Below are positions 4,751 through 5,515 of a DNA stretch of 5,515 bases, piece after piece. The stretch is from DASZYF01 sp035545535 (GTDB taxonomy: Bacteria > Actinomycetota > Actinomycetes > Mycobacteriales > CAJCIY01), in NCBI GenBank assembly GCA_035545535.1, contig DASZYF010000070.1, positions 1 to 5,515 of the forward strand, given 5' to 3'. Position numbers and translations under genes: made by a program. The first letter of the stretch is position 1. Every line of letters starts with the position of its first letter. The notes beneath the pieces were generated by a model. The model searched no databases. It was not told the DNA's origin and was given only the letters and a program-made list of their open reading frames with translations.

Positions 4751-5515
4751 TGCCGAACACGTTGCACGTCGCCATCGGCATCGGGCTGCTCGTCGTCCTC
4801 GCGGTCGCCGCGCTGACGGCATTGCGCGTCGAGCTGCGCACGTCGGTGCTCACCGCAGTCGCGCGCGCGACGATCCAGCTGGCGGTCATCGGTGCCGTCA
4901 TCCGCTTCGTCTTCCGCCATCCGGACACCTCCGCGGCGGTCATCGCCGTGATGTTCGTCGTCGCCGCGTTCACGGCCGCGCGGCGCACGCGTGAGCTCGG
5001 CCGCACGTTGCCGGCCGTCGCCGCCGCCGTGCTCGTCGGCGTGGCGCCGGTCATCGGCATCGCGATGGCGGTGCCTGTCGTGCCGCGCTCGTCGCGGTAC
5101 CTCATCGCGCTGTCCGGGATCGTCATCGGCAACGCGATGGTCGCGTGCACGCTGTCCGGCCGCGCGTTCGCGCGTGCGCTGCGCTCGCAGCGCGACGAGG
5201 TCGAGGGCTGGCTGGCCATCGGCGCGACGATGCGGCAGGCCTGCGCTCCCATCACCCGCGTCGCCATCGGGGAGTCCCTGCTGCCGTCGCTCGACCAGAC
5301 CCGCACCGTCGGGCTGGTGACACTGCCCGGCGCGTTCGTCGGCTCCCTCGCCGGCGGCGCGTCGGCGTCCGGCGCCGCGCGCTTCCAGCTGATCGTGCTC
5401 GTGGGGATCGTCGTCGCGCAGATCCTCGCCAGCGGCACGCTGATGCTGCTGCGGGGTGCGCCGGCGACGCTGCCCGCGGACCCCGACCCGCCCCGCACCC
5501 GCCAGCGCCACTCCG
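4750..5515 (+). CDS. fetB: FetB/UPF0014-family ABC transporter permease (3' end outside window)
   Basis: An open frame of 255 codons with no stop before the edge; UPF0014/FetB proteins are about 250-270 residues, so nearly all is present. Several hydrophobic spans are visible (about 5-25, 38-55, 61-77, 88-110, 118-137, 186-205, 212-236). The family core is clear: GIVIGNAMVACTLSGRAF (123-140), then the coupling region EVEGWLAIGATMRQA (150-164), RVAIGESLLPSLDQTRTVGL (170-189) and LPGAFVGSLAGGAS...AARFQL (192-214). E. coli FetB pairs with the ATPase FetA and contributes to iron export and peroxide resistance; whether this member exports iron is inference. The final visible residues are a Pro/Arg-rich tail (PADPDPPRTRQRHS). 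The ATG shares the TGATG junction with the pentapeptide gene, with no promoter between. No ATP-binding subunit is upstream, so FetA must be downstream or elsewhere. Confidence 0.88.
   Translation, partial: MPNTLHVAIGIGLLVVLAVAALTALRVELRTSVLTAVARATIQLAVIGAVIRFVFRHPDTSAAVIAVMFVVAAFTAARRTRELGRTLPAVAAAVLVGVAPVIGIAMAVPVVPRSSRYLIALSGIVIGNAMVACTLSGRAFARALRSQRDEVEGWLAIGATMRQACAPITRVAIGESLLPSLDQTRTVGLVTLPGAFVGSLAGGASASGAARFQLIVLVGIVVAQILASGTLMLLRGAPATLPADPDPPRTRQRHS

Noticed and set aside
1..5515. CRISPR array, tRNA/rRNA, insertion sequence or attachment site
   Set aside because: No regularly spaced repeats, cloverleaf-like sequence, transposase motifs or terminal inverted repeats were found on either strand.

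Overview
The window is very GC-rich, G/C-ending codons dominate all coding frames, GTG starts are frequent and several genes look leaderless. This points to a chromosomal segment of a high-GC actinomycete; a Pseudonocardiales-type relative is a guess from overall style, not something proven here. I see no rRNA, tRNA, CRISPR array, transposase or phage gene.

Left block (1-3083): the minus strand carries a medium-chain NAD(P)H oxidoreductase (start 2391) translationally coupled through a 4-base overlap to a PAPS-type sulfotransferase (start 1360). After a short gap comes the N-terminus of a lipoprotein that runs off the left edge, probably the substrate-binding lipoprotein of an ABC importer. 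A TetR-family repressor reads divergently from 2478. The 86-base divergent spacer holds a minus-strand -10-like TATAAC, a plus-strand -10-like TATCGT placed for leaderless translation, and an imperfect inverted repeat that could be the operator. The simplest reading is a small-molecule (lipid, sterol-like or aromatic) reduction and sulfation module controlled by its own ligand-sensing repressor. The substrate cannot be read from the sequence.

Middle block (3084-3743): a strong hairpin separates TetR from a convergent two-gene minus-strand operon. It encodes a 52-residue two-helix hydrophobic protein and a 116-residue single-span membrane protein with a Gly/Ser/Thr/Asn tail. Upstream is a good match to an actinobacterial SigB/SigF general-stress promoter (GTTT, 16 bases, GGGAAT), so this looks like a stress-induced envelope operon.

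Right block (3744-5515): plus-strand genes encode a 66-residue C2H2-zinc-finger-like protein, a 199-residue pentapeptide-repeat protein made of about 30 uninterrupted pentapeptides with a cysteine ladder, and a FetB/UPF0014-type ABC permease whose ATG overlaps the pentapeptide stop codon (TGATG). The permease runs off the right edge without a stop but is nearly full length. Its ATPase partner (FetA) is not in the window.

The most unusual items are the coupling of the pentapeptide-repeat protein to a lone FetB-like permease, the mini zinc-finger protein, and the stress-promoter operon with a foldable leader.
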